A DNA stretch of 64,000 nt from Niabella sp. (GCA_017744795.1 JAGIAQ010000005.1:3969-67968), one strand, 5' to 3'. Shown: positions 43,581-54,034, counted from the first letter of the stretch. Notes: generated from the sequence alone by a model not told the origin. A program made the numbers and translations.

Positions 43581-45614
43581 ATGACCAAAATTTCAAAAAC
43601 CGGCAGTTTGGGCCTCTGCCTTATGATCGCTTGCACAACCACTTTTGCACAGCAACAAAAAAAATTCATCGATCCGGCCAATATGGATCGTTCCGTAAAA
43701 CCCGGCAATGATTTTTATGAATACGCCAGCGGTACCTGGGTTAAAAACAACCCCGTACCGGCAAAAGAAACCCGCTGGGGCAGCTTTAACGTACTGCGCG
43801 ATTTTAATATCAACGCCGTAAAATCAATCCTGGAAAAAGCCAGCGCCAACAAAAATGCACCTGCGGGATCCGTTGAAAAACGCGTGGGCGATTTTTATGC
43901 GGCCGCCATGGACAGCGCAGCTATTGAAAAACGCGGCTACACTCCCATAAAAGCTGATCTGGCCGCTATTGACGGCATTCAGTCGGTTGCGGATGTTTTA
44001 AAAACCATCAATTATTTACGCCGGAGCGGAACGGCTTCTCCGCTTTACGGATTTTATGTGGGCCAGGACAGAAAAAATGTGGAAGTGATGATCCCCCAGC
44101 TGAGCCAGGGCGGAACGTCATTGCCCGACCGCGATAATTACCTGAAAGACGACAAACGTTCTGTAGACATAAGAGCGGCGTATGCAAAATATATTACCAC
44201 GCTTTTTAATTTAACGGGTACTGATGAAACCGCTGCTACTGCAAATGCCGCCACTATTTTCGCAATTGAAAAACAATTGGCGCAGGCACAATTAAGCCGC
44301 GTGGAAATGCGCGATGCTTACAAAACCTACAATAAATTTGCTGTTGATGATCTTTCCAAAACCACACCAGGACTGGATTGGAAGGCCACCCTGGCGGACC
44401 TGAATGTAAAAGGTCAGGATACAGTGTTGGTGAATAACCCTGCGTTTTTGGTTACGGCCGCGCAATTGCTGCGTTCTGTGCCATTGGCCGATTGGAAGGT
44501 GTATTTAAAATGGAGCATATTAAAGAATGCCGCTGGCGGGCTGAGCTCCCCCTTTGTAAAAGCAAATTTTGCGTTCACCCAGGCGTTGACCGGCCAAAAA
44601 ATACAAACGCCGCGCTGGCAGCGGATGTCGTCCTTAACAGATAACAGCATCGGAGAACTGTTGGGGCAGCTTTATGTAAAAGAATATTTCAAACCCGCGG
44701 CAAAAGTTCGCATGGAAGAGCTGGTGGCAAACCTGAGAAAAGCATTTGCGCTCAGGATAAAAAGCCTGGATTGGATGTCGGAAGAAACCAAGCAAAAAGC
44801 ATTGGCAAAACTGGCGGCCTTCCATCCAAAAATTGCTTATCCTGATAAGTGGGAAAACTACGACGGCCTGGTGATCAACCGGAATACTTTTTTCGAGAAC
44901 AACCGGAATGTGGATGCATGGGGTTATAATTTTATGATCAATAAGCTGGGAAAACCTGTTGACCGCACCCGCTGGGGGATGACGCCGCCAACGGTAAACG
45001 CTTATTACAACGCTACCCTCAATGAGATCGTTTTTCCTGCAGGCATTTTACAGTTCCCGTTCTTCGATCCCAACGCGGATGATGCAGTGAACTACGGCGG
45101 CATTGGCGCCGTTATCGGGCACGAAATGTCGCACGGTTTTGATGATAACGGCAGCAAATACGATGCGGATGGAACGCTTAGAAACTGGTGGACCGATGAA
45201 GACCGCAAAAAATTTGATGCAAAGGCCGGAGCGCTGGCCAAGCAGTTTGACGGATACACTGTACTGGATACCCTGCACGTAAATGGAAAACTGACGCTGG
45301 GTGAAAATATCGGAGACCTGGGTGGTTTGAACGTAGCTTATCAGGCGTTTAAAATGACCAAAGAAGGACAATCGAATCAAAAGATCGACGGCTTTACACC
45401 CGATCAGCGTTTCTTCCTGGCCTGGGCGCAGGTTTGGCGTGGTAATATCCTGCCGGAATCTGCAGCGCAATTGATTTTGACAGATCCCCATTCCCCTGGT
45501 GAATACAGAACAATTGGCGCTATCGTAAATATGGATCCCTGGTACAAAGCCTTTGACGTGCAGCCGGGCGAAAAATTGTACAAAAAACCCGAAGACCGGA
45601 TCAGGATCTGGTAG
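43581..45614 (+). CDS. M13 family metallopeptidase (tandem paralog), secreted
   Basis: GHEMSHGFDDNGSKYDADG, ENIGDLGGLN; signal peptide. Confidence 0.95.
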   Translation: MTKISKTGSLGLCLMIACTTTFAQQQKKFIDPANMDRSVKPGNDFYEYASGTWVKNNPVPAKETRWGSFNVLRDFNINAVKSILEKASANKNAPAGSVEKRVGDFYAAAMDSAAIEKRGYTPIKADLAAIDGIQSVADVLKTINYLRRSGTASPLYGFYVGQDRKNVEVMIPQLSQGGTSLPDRDNYLKDDKRSVDIRAAYAKYITTLFNLTGTDETAATANAATIFAIEKQLAQAQLSRVEMRDAYKTYNKFAVDDLSKTTPGLDWKATLADLNVKGQDTVLVNNPAFLVTAAQLLRSVPLADWKVYLKWSILKNAAGGLSSPFVKANFAFTQALTGQKIQTPRWQRMSSLTDNSIGELLGQLYVKEYFKPAAKVRMEELVANLRKAFALRIKSLDWMSEETKQKALAKLAAFHPKIAYPDKWENYDGLVINRNTFFENNRNVDAWGYNFMINKLGKPVDRTRWGMTPPTVNAYYNATLNEIVFPAGILQFPFFDPNADDAVNYGGIGAVIGHEMSHGFDDNGSKYDADGTLRNWWTDEDRKKFDAKAGALAKQFDGYTVLDTLHVNGKLTLGENIGDLGGLNVAYQAFKMTKEGQSNQKIDGFTPDQRFFLAWAQVWRGNILPESAAQLILTDPHSPGEYRTIGAIVNMDPWYKAFDVQPGEKLYKKPEDRIRIW

Positions 45615-45641
45615 GAGATTTTAGATTGTATTTAATCGAGA

Positions 45642-45680
45642 GGCGGTGAGATGCTGGTCGAAGACCATCGTCTTACCGCC
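45642..45680. repeat. hairpin repeat after M13 peptidase 2
   Basis: GGCGGTGAGATGCTGGTC-GAA-GACCATCGTCTTACCGCC. Confidence 0.75.
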
Positions 45681-45739
45681 TTTTCGCGTGGGTGTATGAC
45701 AAATTCACCTTCCGTTGAATTCAGGTGGAGTGTGTTATG

Positions 45740-45766
45740 GCTCCCAGAGGAGCCCTGTGTTTATAG
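45740..45766 (+). repeat. GCTCC-N-GGAGC...TGTTTATAG dispersed repeat
   Basis: Same motif at 17752-17779 and 17802-17827. Confidence 0.8.
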
Positions 45767-45892
45767 CGTCATCGTGATGAGACGCATCGGCGCCGTAGGA
45801 CGCCGCGTAAACATGGGGCATTCCCTCCGGCGGAGTAGCTCAATTCCATTCTCATTTGATCACATTGCCCGATTTTGTCTACATTTATCGGC

Positions 45893-46699
45893 GCTATGGT
45901 AAAATTGATTGTTACAGATCTGGATGGTTCCTTACTAAATGATAAAAAAGAGCTGCCTGCTGATTTTTGGGAAATAGAAAAAACGCTGCGGGAACGGGGC
46001 ATTGTATTTTGCATTGCAAGCGGGCGGCCGCACCACAACCTCGTCAATTTATTTAAACCCATAAGTAGCCATACCTATTTCTTGTCGGATAACGGCAGTT
46101 ATGTTACTTATGGGAAAGAAACACTTTTAGTTAAAACGCTTGATCATCAAATAGTTGAAACGCTCGTTGCCGCCTCTCGCGGGCTCAATGAGGTGTACCC
46201 GGTGCTTTGCGGAAAGGATAAAGCCTATATGGAAGATCACAACGAAGCCTTACTGGGTCAGGCCTTACAATACTATCAATCCTACCAGATCGTGGATGAT
46301 CTTACAAAAGTTACGGAACCCATCCTGAAAGTGTCATTGTGCGATTTACAAAACGCTGAAACCAACAGTTACCCGCATTTCAAAAAATATGAAAAGGACT
46401 ATAAAGTAGCCGTAGCCGGTGAGCGTTGGCTCGATTTTACAGCTTTTGATGCCAATAAGGGCGCAGCAGTAGAACTATTGCAACAACGACTCGGCGTTGG
46501 TTACGACGAAACAATGGTGTTGGGCGATTATTTAAACGACCTGGAAATGATGGGCGTCGCCCGGTATAGTTTTGCCATGAAAAATGCGCATCGGGGGATC
46601 ATTGCTGCCGCCTCTTTTATCACCGGCTCAGATAATAATCACAATGGAGTATTGAGGGCCGTCAGCGAATTGCTTCAGCTAAACCATAATTTTTCGTAA
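45893..46699 (+). CDS. Cof-type HAD-IIB family hydrolase
   Basis: VTDLDGSLLNDKKELP, CIASGRPHHNLVNL, VLGDYLNDLEMM; start set to MVKLIVTDLDG. Confidence 0.9.
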   Translation, partial: AMVKLIVTDLDGSLLNDKKELPADFWEIEKTLRERGIVFCIASGRPHHNLVNLFKPISSHTYFLSDNGSYVTYGKETLLVKTLDHQIVETLVAASRGLNEVYPVLCGKDKAYMEDHNEALLGQALQYYQSYQIVDDLTKVTEPILKVSLCDLQNAETNSYPHFKKYEKDYKVAVAGERWLDFTAFDANKGAAVELLQQRLGVGYDETMVLGDYLNDLEMMGVARYSFAMKNAHRGIIAAASFITGSDNNHNGVLRAVSELLQLNHNFS

Positions 46700-46800
46700 A
46701 ACTTAAAAAAAGAACGGCCTTATACACAATAAAAGGGCAGCTAAAAGCGATATTAAGTGTTGTATATGATTTGCTTGCGGCTAAACTTTTTTTTGAGGTA

Positions 46801-47970
46801 ATGAAATCGGCTGTCTTTATTTTTTTTATGATTTGCTCCCTGTTCGCCAACGCGCAGGCGCCGCGGTTGCAGCAGCAATTCAGCTGGTCACAGAATAACC
46901 GGATCATTCAAACTGTTGCGATCAGCGCCAAAGGCGATAAACTTGTTTTTGTAAAACGGGTCAATCCTAATGATTCAATAGCACTGAAAAACCGGTTGGA
47001 TGAGGATCGTACAACGGAGAATTTGCTGCCCGGCAAAAATGATTCGCTTCATTCGGGAGATCCGGTCGTAAGCCTGGTCAACACAGCAAACAAGCATTTA
47101 ACCCTGATCGATTATGGGTGGTCGCCGCATTTTTCGCCGGAGGGGGGCAGGGTGGTCTATGCGCATCAATCACTTCCTGTTGCCGGTAAAAAGATCACTG
47201 CCGCTGCATTAAAAGGAAATGATATCAAAATATTTTCGATAAAAGAAGGGAAAGCTCAAACGGTAGCCGCGCCGCAGGCCAGAGGCTTTTTGCTGGACCC
47301 GGTATTTACTGATTCTTCCACCCTGTTTTATAAAACCGGGGACGCAGTGAACGGTCCGTACGCCGGGGCTATTGCGTTGAACAGGCTCAACCTGCTGACA
47401 AAAAAAACGGAATTGCTGCGGAGTGCAAAGATCCGGCACCGGCTCTACGACCTGGTGGGGAATATCTATGGAACGGGTAATAATTATTCTTATATAGTAT
47501 ACAGCCCGCAGGACTCCACCTCGGGGCTGGCAAGCGAGTATGAGCACCTGTTGCTGCATGATAAGGATACCGTGCAGGATTTTGGAATCAGGCGTTTTAC
47601 CAACCTGGAATTTAAATTTGCCCTGCTGCCGAAGAAAACATTGGTGTACCTGGATGATAATCATTTGATGACAGATGACACCAGTTATATCGTGTATTTT
47701 GAAAAGGGGAAAACGGTATCTAAAAAACCGATCAATTTTGAATTTTCAAAGGCATGGTTAAGCCCCGATGGAACGTATATGGCTTACCTGGATAGTAGTG
47801 CCGCCTGTTATGTGCTGCGCTTAAGCGATTTTTCCCGAACCCCCGTACCTCTCCCCAAAAAAGAAATATATTCCCTTACCTGGTCCGACAACGGACAGCG
47901 ACTGGCAATTGTTCAGGAACACCCCAAAATCCCCAAAACGGATATGTTGTATTTGTTTACGGTAGAATGA
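46801..47970 (+). CDS. exported TolB/WD40-like beta-propeller protein
   Basis: Signal peptide MKSAVFIFFMICSLFANAQ; repeated WSPHFSPEGGRVVYA, WSDNGQRLAIVQ motifs. Confidence 0.65.
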   Translation: MKSAVFIFFMICSLFANAQAPRLQQQFSWSQNNRIIQTVAISAKGDKLVFVKRVNPNDSIALKNRLDEDRTTENLLPGKNDSLHSGDPVVSLVNTANKHLTLIDYGWSPHFSPEGGRVVYAHQSLPVAGKKITAAALKGNDIKIFSIKEGKAQTVAAPQARGFLLDPVFTDSSTLFYKTGDAVNGPYAGAIALNRLNLLTKKTELLRSAKIRHRLYDLVGNIYGTGNNYSYIVYSPQDSTSGLASEYEHLLLHDKDTVQDFGIRRFTNLEFKFALLPKKTLVYLDDNHLMTDDTSYIVYFEKGKTVSKKPINFEFSKAWLSPDGTYMAYLDSSAACYVLRLSDFSRTPVPLPKKEIYSLTWSDNGQRLAIVQEHPKIPKTDMLYLFTVE

Positions 47971-48021
47971 TTCCAACGGAGGAATTATAAAGCGATGATA
48001 ATGAGCCCTCACGGGTAGGTT

Positions 48022-48641
48022 TTATCTTTTATCTGGTATCCTTGCGGTTATATCGGGTAAAAAAACGATAAACCAATCTGGTAAATTTTGCCTTGGCAAG
48101 AAATAAACGATTATACCCTTTTCAATTTTCGCTAATTCCAGATGTTCGATCTCTGAGGTATCCATGATCAGCACCGTGTCAAAAACTTTAAATCGCATAT
48201 TCAGCTGTAGGAGATTGCCGTAAAAGTTGTCGCGCAATGTTAACTCATCCACATGATGCCCTCCTTCTGTAGCACGTATAAGTACCCGGTTGGAAGACAA
48301 TTCGGGGCTACGCAAACCCAAAAAAACAAGATGAATGTTGTAGCCGGCTCTTTTAAATCGATCTACAATTTCCCAACTTTCGTCTTTTGAAAAATGCCCT
48401 TCATAAGCAAAATCTTTTTTACTATTTAGCGCCTCTTCAGCCAAAGAAAGAAAAACGTGGTCAACGTACACAGAAGCTTGCCAGTTTAGCTCTTTTTGAA
48501 CTTTTAGTCCTGGTTTCCACAACCGGCTTTTAATAGTTTATCACCATCGAAAACACTCGTTATTTTCCGTGGAAAATAAGAATTGCCTACAGATGATTTT
48601 CCGGCACCATTTGACCCTGTAATAATGTACAATCCGGGCAT
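48022..48641 (-). pseudogene. zeta-toxin-like P-loop kinase interrupted by a frameshift
   Basis: N-terminal Walker A frame MPGLYIITGSNGAGKSSVG...DGDKLLKAG ends at a TAA (48504-48506); the rest (VYVDHVFLSLAEEAL...FAYEGHFS...IHLVFLGLRSPELS) continues in the -1 frame. Confidence 0.75.
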
Positions 48642-48646
48642 AGGAA

Positions 48647-48904
48647 TTATCCCAGATTATATCTGATACGCAATAATTGCGCTTCGTCAGGACTTAGGTA
48701 TTTAATTATTGAGAATGCAGTGCGTGATTTATTAGGCTGCACAAGGCTTATTTTACCGTCAGGATATTCCAGGAAACATTTATCATCCTCCAAATCTCTG
48801 CTGTTGATCATAAAAGGCAATCCTTTAGATAACCTTGCTGTTCTTAAATTTCTTACAGCCTGATTGGCTCTCTCCACAACAATTTTAGTGTTTCCCAGTG
48901 CCAT
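48647..48904 (-). CDS. small partner protein upstream of zeta-like toxin (candidate antitoxin)
   Basis: 85 aa from MALGNTKIVVERANQ; gene ends 5 bp before the toxin ATG. Confidence 0.6.
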   Translation of the reverse strand: MALGNTKIVVERANQAVRNLRTARLSKGLPFMINSRDLEDDKCFLEYPDGKISLVQPNKSRTAFSIIKYLSPDEAQLLRIRYNLG

Positions 48905-48981
48905 AATAGTTGATTTAAGTATTTTTAAAATGGAGTGATTTTTGTTCATCCTGTAGCCGGCACATCCCGCATCTCAGGAAA

Positions 48982-49368
48982 TCATTTCTTCCTTAACGAT
49001 GGCTCAATGGAGTTCTTCCATTTTTTAAATTCGTCGTCATTCAATATCTTTTTCAAACGGGCATCCCGATCTGCAAAAAGTGCTTCATTCTGTTTCCGGA
49101 CGCTTTGGTAATCCTGCTGCTGCAGTCCCTGGGCCAGTGGGGAGGAAGGGCCCTGAATATTATTACGGAGTTTTTCCTGGGCAGTATAGAAATCGGTAAA
49201 AACACTTTCCAGGCTGCTTTTTTTCGATTTGTCCGGCTTAATCGCCTCATCAAATTTTTCTAAAGTAGCGGATACTTTATCGCTGACAGATTCCTTTTGC
49301 GCCTGTGCTGGTTTGCAAACACTCAGAAAAAGTCCTATTGCCAGGATCAGTCTCAATCTTGCTCTCAT
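48982..49368 (-). CDS. hypothetical exported protein, ECF operon
   Basis: Signal peptide, same strand and compact spacing. Confidence 0.6.
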   Translation of the reverse strand: MRARLRLILAIGLFLSVCKPAQAQKESVSDKVSATLEKFDEAIKPDKSKKSSLESVFTDFYTAQEKLRNNIQGPSSPLAQGLQQQDYQSVRKQNEALFADRDARLKKILNDDEFKKWKNSIEPSLRKK

Positions 49369-49446
49369 GTTACTAAATTATATTAAAAACCAGGAGTTAT
49401 CTACCCATAGAGGCTTTTTGCCTGTGCATAGGTTGCAAGGCAGCCA

Positions 49447-49932
49447 TTATTTAGGCGGCGGCCCGCCCCCGGGGCGTCCGGGACGTCCCTGCCGGATCAT
49501 TTTTTTCATTAATGAATCATATTTGGGCATTTGCTCTGGTGTGCAGATCTGTCTGGTTTCTTTAAGATGCTTAAAAATATTGATCTCAACTCCCTTTTGA
49601 AGGGTGGCAATGGAGTCTGCCAGGATATTAACGGCGCTGTCCGAAACGGAAGTCTCTTTGGTAAGGTCAAAAATCTCCTGTTTTATTCTGCGGATATGCT
49701 CCATATCCGCCTTGGCGGTGGCCCAGTGCTTTTCTTTCAATACGTTAAACTGTTTTATCTGATCATCAGAAAAACCTACTTCTTTTCGCAGGACGTTGGT
49801 AAATCCGTCTTTTTTATGCTCATCCGGACCTTTCTTTAAAAAAACAAAAGTGTACACCAGTAAAGCGATATTGGTAATTAACAGGATGATAATTACAAAT
49901 AATAAGGACTTGCTTCGCGATGTAGGGTTCAT
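49447..49932 (-). CDS. Spy/CpxP-like periplasmic sensor protein
   Basis: TM anchor, helical region with two heptad-rich segments, Pro/Gly-rich tail. Confidence 0.65.
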   Translation of the reverse strand: MNPTSRSKSLLFVIIILLITNIALLVYTFVFLKKGPDEHKKDGFTNVLRKEVGFSDDQIKQFNVLKEKHWATAKADMEHIRRIKQEIFDLTKETSVSDSAVNILADSIATLQKGVEINIFKHLKETRQICTPEQMPKYDSLMKKMIRQGRPGRPGGGPPPK

Positions 49933-49938
49933 TTCTTT

Positions 49939-50277
49939 TTATCTGTTTAAATCGTAACTGGTATAGGATGCCAAAATAGAGTTTTCGTTCTGCAGGATCT
50001 CGGCTGTAGAATTAGAGCTGATGATCGTTTCCTCCTGTTTGGCGTTCGAATGGATCATGAAAAATAAGTTGGTGCCGATAATTGCAATAAAGCAACAGGC
50101 GATCACTATCGGCCGGGCAATAAAAGAACCCGCTTTGGTCCAGAAATTAGCCTCTTCATTGTTCAGCCGCGCCATGACTCTTGTGTACATAAAAGGGCGA
50201 GCCTCAGCCTTTTGGATACCATCAAAGCTGTTTAATATGTCTTCTATGTTGTTATTGTTATCCATGTGTAAACACAT
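49939..50277 (-). CDS. small anti-sigma-factor-like membrane protein
   Basis: One TM segment (PIVIACCFIAIIGTNLFFMI), directly downstream of the sigma factor gene. Confidence 0.6.
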   Translation of the reverse strand: MCLHMDNNNNIEDILNSFDGIQKAEARPFMYTRVMARLNNEEANFWTKAGSFIARPIVIACCFIAIIGTNLFFMIHSNAKQEETIISSNSTAEILQNENSILASYTSYDLNR

Positions 50278-50323
50278 TTTAGAATAATCTGATCACAATT
50301 TATTTTAAAAATTACAGTACTGT

Positions 50324-50932
50324 TTAGTCATTTGACGTTTTTTTTTCTGTTTTCTTTTCGGGGCTGTAGTGATATCCCTTTTCTAATATTTTCCGGAGAT
50401 TGTTTTTGGCCCGGTGCAGCAGGGATTCGATAGACGAAACCGATGTTTGCAGCACTTCGCTTACCTCCTGGTAACTTAACCCCTCCACCTTATTTAAAAT
50501 AAAAGCAACTCTTTGATTTTCAGGTAGTTGATCGATTGCCTGAAAAAGGATCGACGCATTTTCTTTTTTATCATACACCACGCCGGGATGTTGAAAATCC
50601 GGCGGGTTAATGACAATTTCGCTATCGTCGCCAAAAATGCTGCGGATAAATCCAAACCGTTTCTTCCGCTTTTTCTTGCGCTCAAAATCCAATGACTTGG
50701 TGGTCGCAATGCGGTAGATCCACGTGGAAAGTTTGGATTCTCCTTTAAAAGCTCCGATGGACTGGTACACCTGCACAAATACATCCTGGGCGATGTCTTC
50801 GGCATCTTCTTCACTCTTTACTATGGACAGGCAGGTGTTATACACCATATTCTGGTAGCTGTCAACCACGTGTTTAAACGCAGTTTCGCTACCTGCCTTA
50901 AGTTCCTGTACCAGTTTTTCTTCATTGAGCAA
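50324..50932 (-). CDS. RNA polymerase sigma factor, ECF subfamily
   Basis: EDAEDIAQDVFVQVYQSIGAF, STWIYRIATTKSLDF, LPENQRVAFILNKVEGLSYQEVSEVLQTSVSSIESLLHRAK. Confidence 0.95.
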   Translation of the reverse strand: MLNEEKLVQELKAGSETAFKHVVDSYQNMVYNTCLSIVKSEEDAEDIAQDVFVQVYQSIGAFKGESKLSTWIYRIATTKSLDFERKKKRKKRFGFIRSIFGDDSEIVINPPDFQHPGVVYDKKENASILFQAIDQLPENQRVAFILNKVEGLSYQEVSEVLQTSVSSIESLLHRAKNNLRKILEKGYHYSPEKKTEKKTSND

Positions 50933-51076
50933 TGTAAATAACAGTTATTCCGGCACGATATTACTAAAAAAAAACGGTGTGGGCGCATACATTACTATTC
51001 CCTGCAAAACATTTTAACAGCAATGCCTCCAAAATCAATCGTCGCGCCCTTGCGCCTTTGCGGTTAGGCAAAAAGG

Positions 51077-53953
51077 TTAAAACATTCGTCCGCCACCACC
51101 GCCGAAGCCACCCCCTCCAAAGCCACCACCGCGGGGCATACCGCCACCGGGAGGTCCGTCGCGCCATTCGCGGTGCCGGAATTCGCCATCAGAAGAAGAG
51201 GCCTTGGCTTTACCAATATTTTTCAGCTTATAGGTAAACGTAAGCATGAAATATTGCTGCAACACGCGGGTGTTGGCATCGGTAATAGAGTTATCAGCCG
51301 TTCCGATGGTTCGGGTAATACTCTGATTTTGCTTCAGGATATCGAAGGCCGACAGTCGCAGTTCGGCAGCCTTGTTTTTCAGGAATTTTTTACCAACGGC
51401 AGCATTCCAGAGCCAGAAACGCGTGTTATAGCCTTGTGATAATCCGCTGTAGATCTGTGAAGTAAGGTCGTTCTGGATAAACCAACCGCTTTTGGACAAC
51501 AGGTTCAATTGTACACCCGGTGCCTGGTTGAAATAATTGGTTCTGGAAACAGATCCCTTACTATTCAGGTTGTTGCTGGAATTATTGTAATTGGTATTGT
51601 AGGACAAATTGAAATCAACATACTCGCTTATATTGCTGCTAAGGGTAATGCCGCCGCTGTAATTATTAGTAGTGGTATTGCCAATGTTGTTATTGAAAGA
51701 GCCAGGCGTTGTGGCATAGCTATAACCACCGGTAAGGTTCAGGTTTGTTTTTATAAATTTAAGCGGCATAGAGTAAATAAAGAACGAGTTCAGGCTTTTG
51801 TATCCGTTTAAATTGATCGGTTTTGTGTAGGTAATACCTTCTTTAAGAGTAGTGGCGTTAACAATATAATCATTGGCGGTCCTGAACATGATGTTCGCAA
51901 TAAAGCTCTTGCTGGTTTTGGTATTGGTGTAGGTATAACGCAATGCTCCAAAGTTAGTATAGGATTGTTTCAGATTGGGATTACCTGCAGAAATGTATAA
52001 TTTATTGGTACTGTCCACAATGTCCTGCAACTGGCTGATGGACGGGAAATCAGTGCTGGCGCGGTAAAACACCCGGATATTGCTATACAAACCGATCTTT
52101 TTCATCCAGCGCAGATTAGGCAAAAAGGAGGTAAAAGACTGTCCCACAGAGCCCGGGATCGGATATACCCGATCACTGATCAGCCTTGAGTTCTGAACGT
52201 TCACACCCACAAAAAACTGGTTGTCGCGGCCCCGGCCCAGCCGGTAGTTGATGCCGCCGTTATTGGTAAGGATCTGGTTTTTGAAGGTATTGGATAAGCC
52301 CGGATCGAAAAGAGTATACTCTGTTCCGTCATAATCGTAGGTTTTCTTGTCGGCCTGGTTCTTTTGCACGCCTGTGGTGTATTCCAGCTCCAGCATCCCT
52401 TTTTGTCCAATGGGTTCGGTATAAGAAAGACGGCCACTGATGTTGGTACCCTTGGTTGGGTTATTTATATAGCGATTTGCATCAGTAATAGAATTCTTTT
52501 TGTAGTCGATGGTGTATTGCTGGTTGTAACTATAGCCTTCATTTTCTGAATAAGTTGTTTGAAAAGAAGCCGACAGGGTCCGGCCTCTTTTGCCAAAGGA
52601 GTGGCGGTACATTAAATTGTTACCGATATTATAACCATCTCTGTGATAACTTCCGTTGGCTGATTGATAGTTTATGGAATCGCCCTTATTATCTATAGAT
52701 TGCGTGAGATCGTTGCTGGTTCCGTTATAATTCTGTATCCCGATCGAGGGAATAATAAAAATACTATTGCTGGAATCGATCTGGTATTCCAGTCGCATAT
52801 TGAACCGGTGGTTGTTGTTGTTAGATGATGATGTGCTGTTGTCGTACGTAAACTGGGTAGAGTCAGTTCCAAGGATCGTTTGTTTTACGCTATTGGAAGT
52901 GGTGAGGTTATTGGCATTATTAAATACATAACTGGCGCTTACATTAATCTTCTTTCCCCATTTGTCGCTATAATTAAGGGCAAACATATTTACCTTATTA
53001 ATGCCCTGGGCCTGCCCGGAGTTTCCGCCGCCTCCACGACCGCCGCGGCCGCCACCGCCTCCACCCAGCACACCCAGCAGGTCCTGGTCGCTGAAGTTTT
53101 TGGCATTGATATTATTGAAGTTGCCCACAACGGAGATCCGCCGGTCGCCATTGAAGATATTGATATTACCACCGGCGTTATAGGTATTATTCGTACCCAG
53201 GCCCCCAAATATTTTTCCAAACTGTGCATCGCGCATACCGCCGCCTCTGGTAACAATATTTATTGCTTTAACCGAGTTTCCATCGTCAAAGCCCGTCAGC
53301 TGGGCCTGGTCGCTCATGCGGTCGTACAACTGGATCTTATCAACCACATCCGCCGGCAGGTTCCGGATGGCCATCGTAGCGTCATCGCCAAAAAAATCTT
53401 TCCCGTCTACGGTCACTTTTTTTACCTGTTCGCCATGGCCCGTCACGTTACCGTTCTTATCAACCGTTATCCCTGGCATTTTCTTGATCAGGTCTTCAAC
53501 AGTTGCGTCCGGATTGGTTTTGTACTGGCTGGCAGCGAACTGGGTGGTATCTCCTTTTTGAACCACCGGCGGCGCCGAAGCCACCACCACCACGCCGGCC
53601 AGGGTTGTGGTTTTCTTGGGAATATAAACATCGCCCAGGTCAAGATCAGGCATGCTGTCTTTGAGCGCCACATTTTGTTCCAGGTTTTCAAATCCCACAG
53701 AAGTAGCTTTTAGGATATAACTGCCTTTTGAAAGATTGCTGAATAAAAACTTTCCCTCTTTATCGGAAACCGTGGTTGCCTTTATGCTTGAGTCGGCGGC
53801 GTTCTTTAATTGAACAGTGGCGCCGCTAACGGTGGAGCCTTCCACAGGATCCATCAATGTTCCTCTTATAGATTGAGCGTTCGTAACAAAGCCCGTGATC
53901 ATCAACACAAATAAAATCCAAAAATGCCGCATAATATTAGTTAATAGGTACAT
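51077..53953 (-). CDS. TonB-dependent receptor-like outer membrane protein with carboxypeptidase-like N-terminal domain
   Basis: GTLMDPVEGSTVSGATVQLKNAADSS, VEDLIKKMPGITVDKNGNVTGHGEQVKKVTVDGKDFFGDD plug motif. Confidence 0.92.
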   Translation of the reverse strand: MYLLTNIMRHFWILFVLMITGFVTNAQSIRGTLMDPVEGSTVSGATVQLKNAADSSIKATTVSDKEGKFLFSNLSKGSYILKATSVGFENLEQNVALKDSMPDLDLGDVYIPKKTTTLAGVVVVASAPPVVQKGDTTQFAASQYKTNPDATVEDLIKKMPGITVDKNGNVTGHGEQVKKVTVDGKDFFGDDATMAIRNLPADVVDKIQLYDRMSDQAQLTGFDDGNSVKAINIVTRGGGMRDAQFGKIFGGLGTNNTYNAGGNINIFNGDRRISVVGNFNNINAKNFSDQDLLGVLGGGGGGRGGRGGGGNSGQAQGINKVNMFALNYSDKWGKKINVSASYVFNNANNLTTSNSVKQTILGTDSTQFTYDNSTSSSNNNNHRFNMRLEYQIDSSNSIFIIPSIGIQNYNGTSNDLTQSIDNKGDSINYQSANGSYHRDGYNIGNNLMYRHSFGKRGRTLSASFQTTYSENEGYSYNQQYTIDYKKNSITDANRYINNPTKGTNISGRLSYTEPIGQKGMLELEYTTGVQKNQADKKTYDYDGTEYTLFDPGLSNTFKNQILTNNGGINYRLGRGRDNQFFVGVNVQNSRLISDRVYPIPGSVGQSFTSFLPNLRWMKKIGLYSNIRVFYRASTDFPSISQLQDIVDSTNKLYISAGNPNLKQSYTNFGALRYTYTNTKTSKSFIANIMFRTANDYIVNATTLKEGITYTKPINLNGYKSLNSFFIYSMPLKFIKTNLNLTGGYSYATTPGSFNNNIGNTTTNNYSGGITLSSNISEYVDFNLSYNTNYNNSSNNLNSKGSVSRTNYFNQAPGVQLNLLSKSGWFIQNDLTSQIYSGLSQGYNTRFWLWNAAVGKKFLKNKAAELRLSAFDILKQNQSITRTIGTADNSITDANTRVLQQYFMLTFTYKLKNIGKAKASSSDGEFRHREWRDGPPGGGMPRGGGFGGGGFGGGGGRMF

Positions 53954-54034
53954 AAGGGCATTGGACGCTTAAAAAACAGTAAACTTTCGTATTTTATTTT
54001 TGTTATCATGCAAAATTGAAGCGATGATGCACGT

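Noticed and set aside
52880-53713. 277 aa plus-strand ORF
   Set aside because: Antisense to the TonB-type receptor; composition and lack of motifs fit a shadow ORF.
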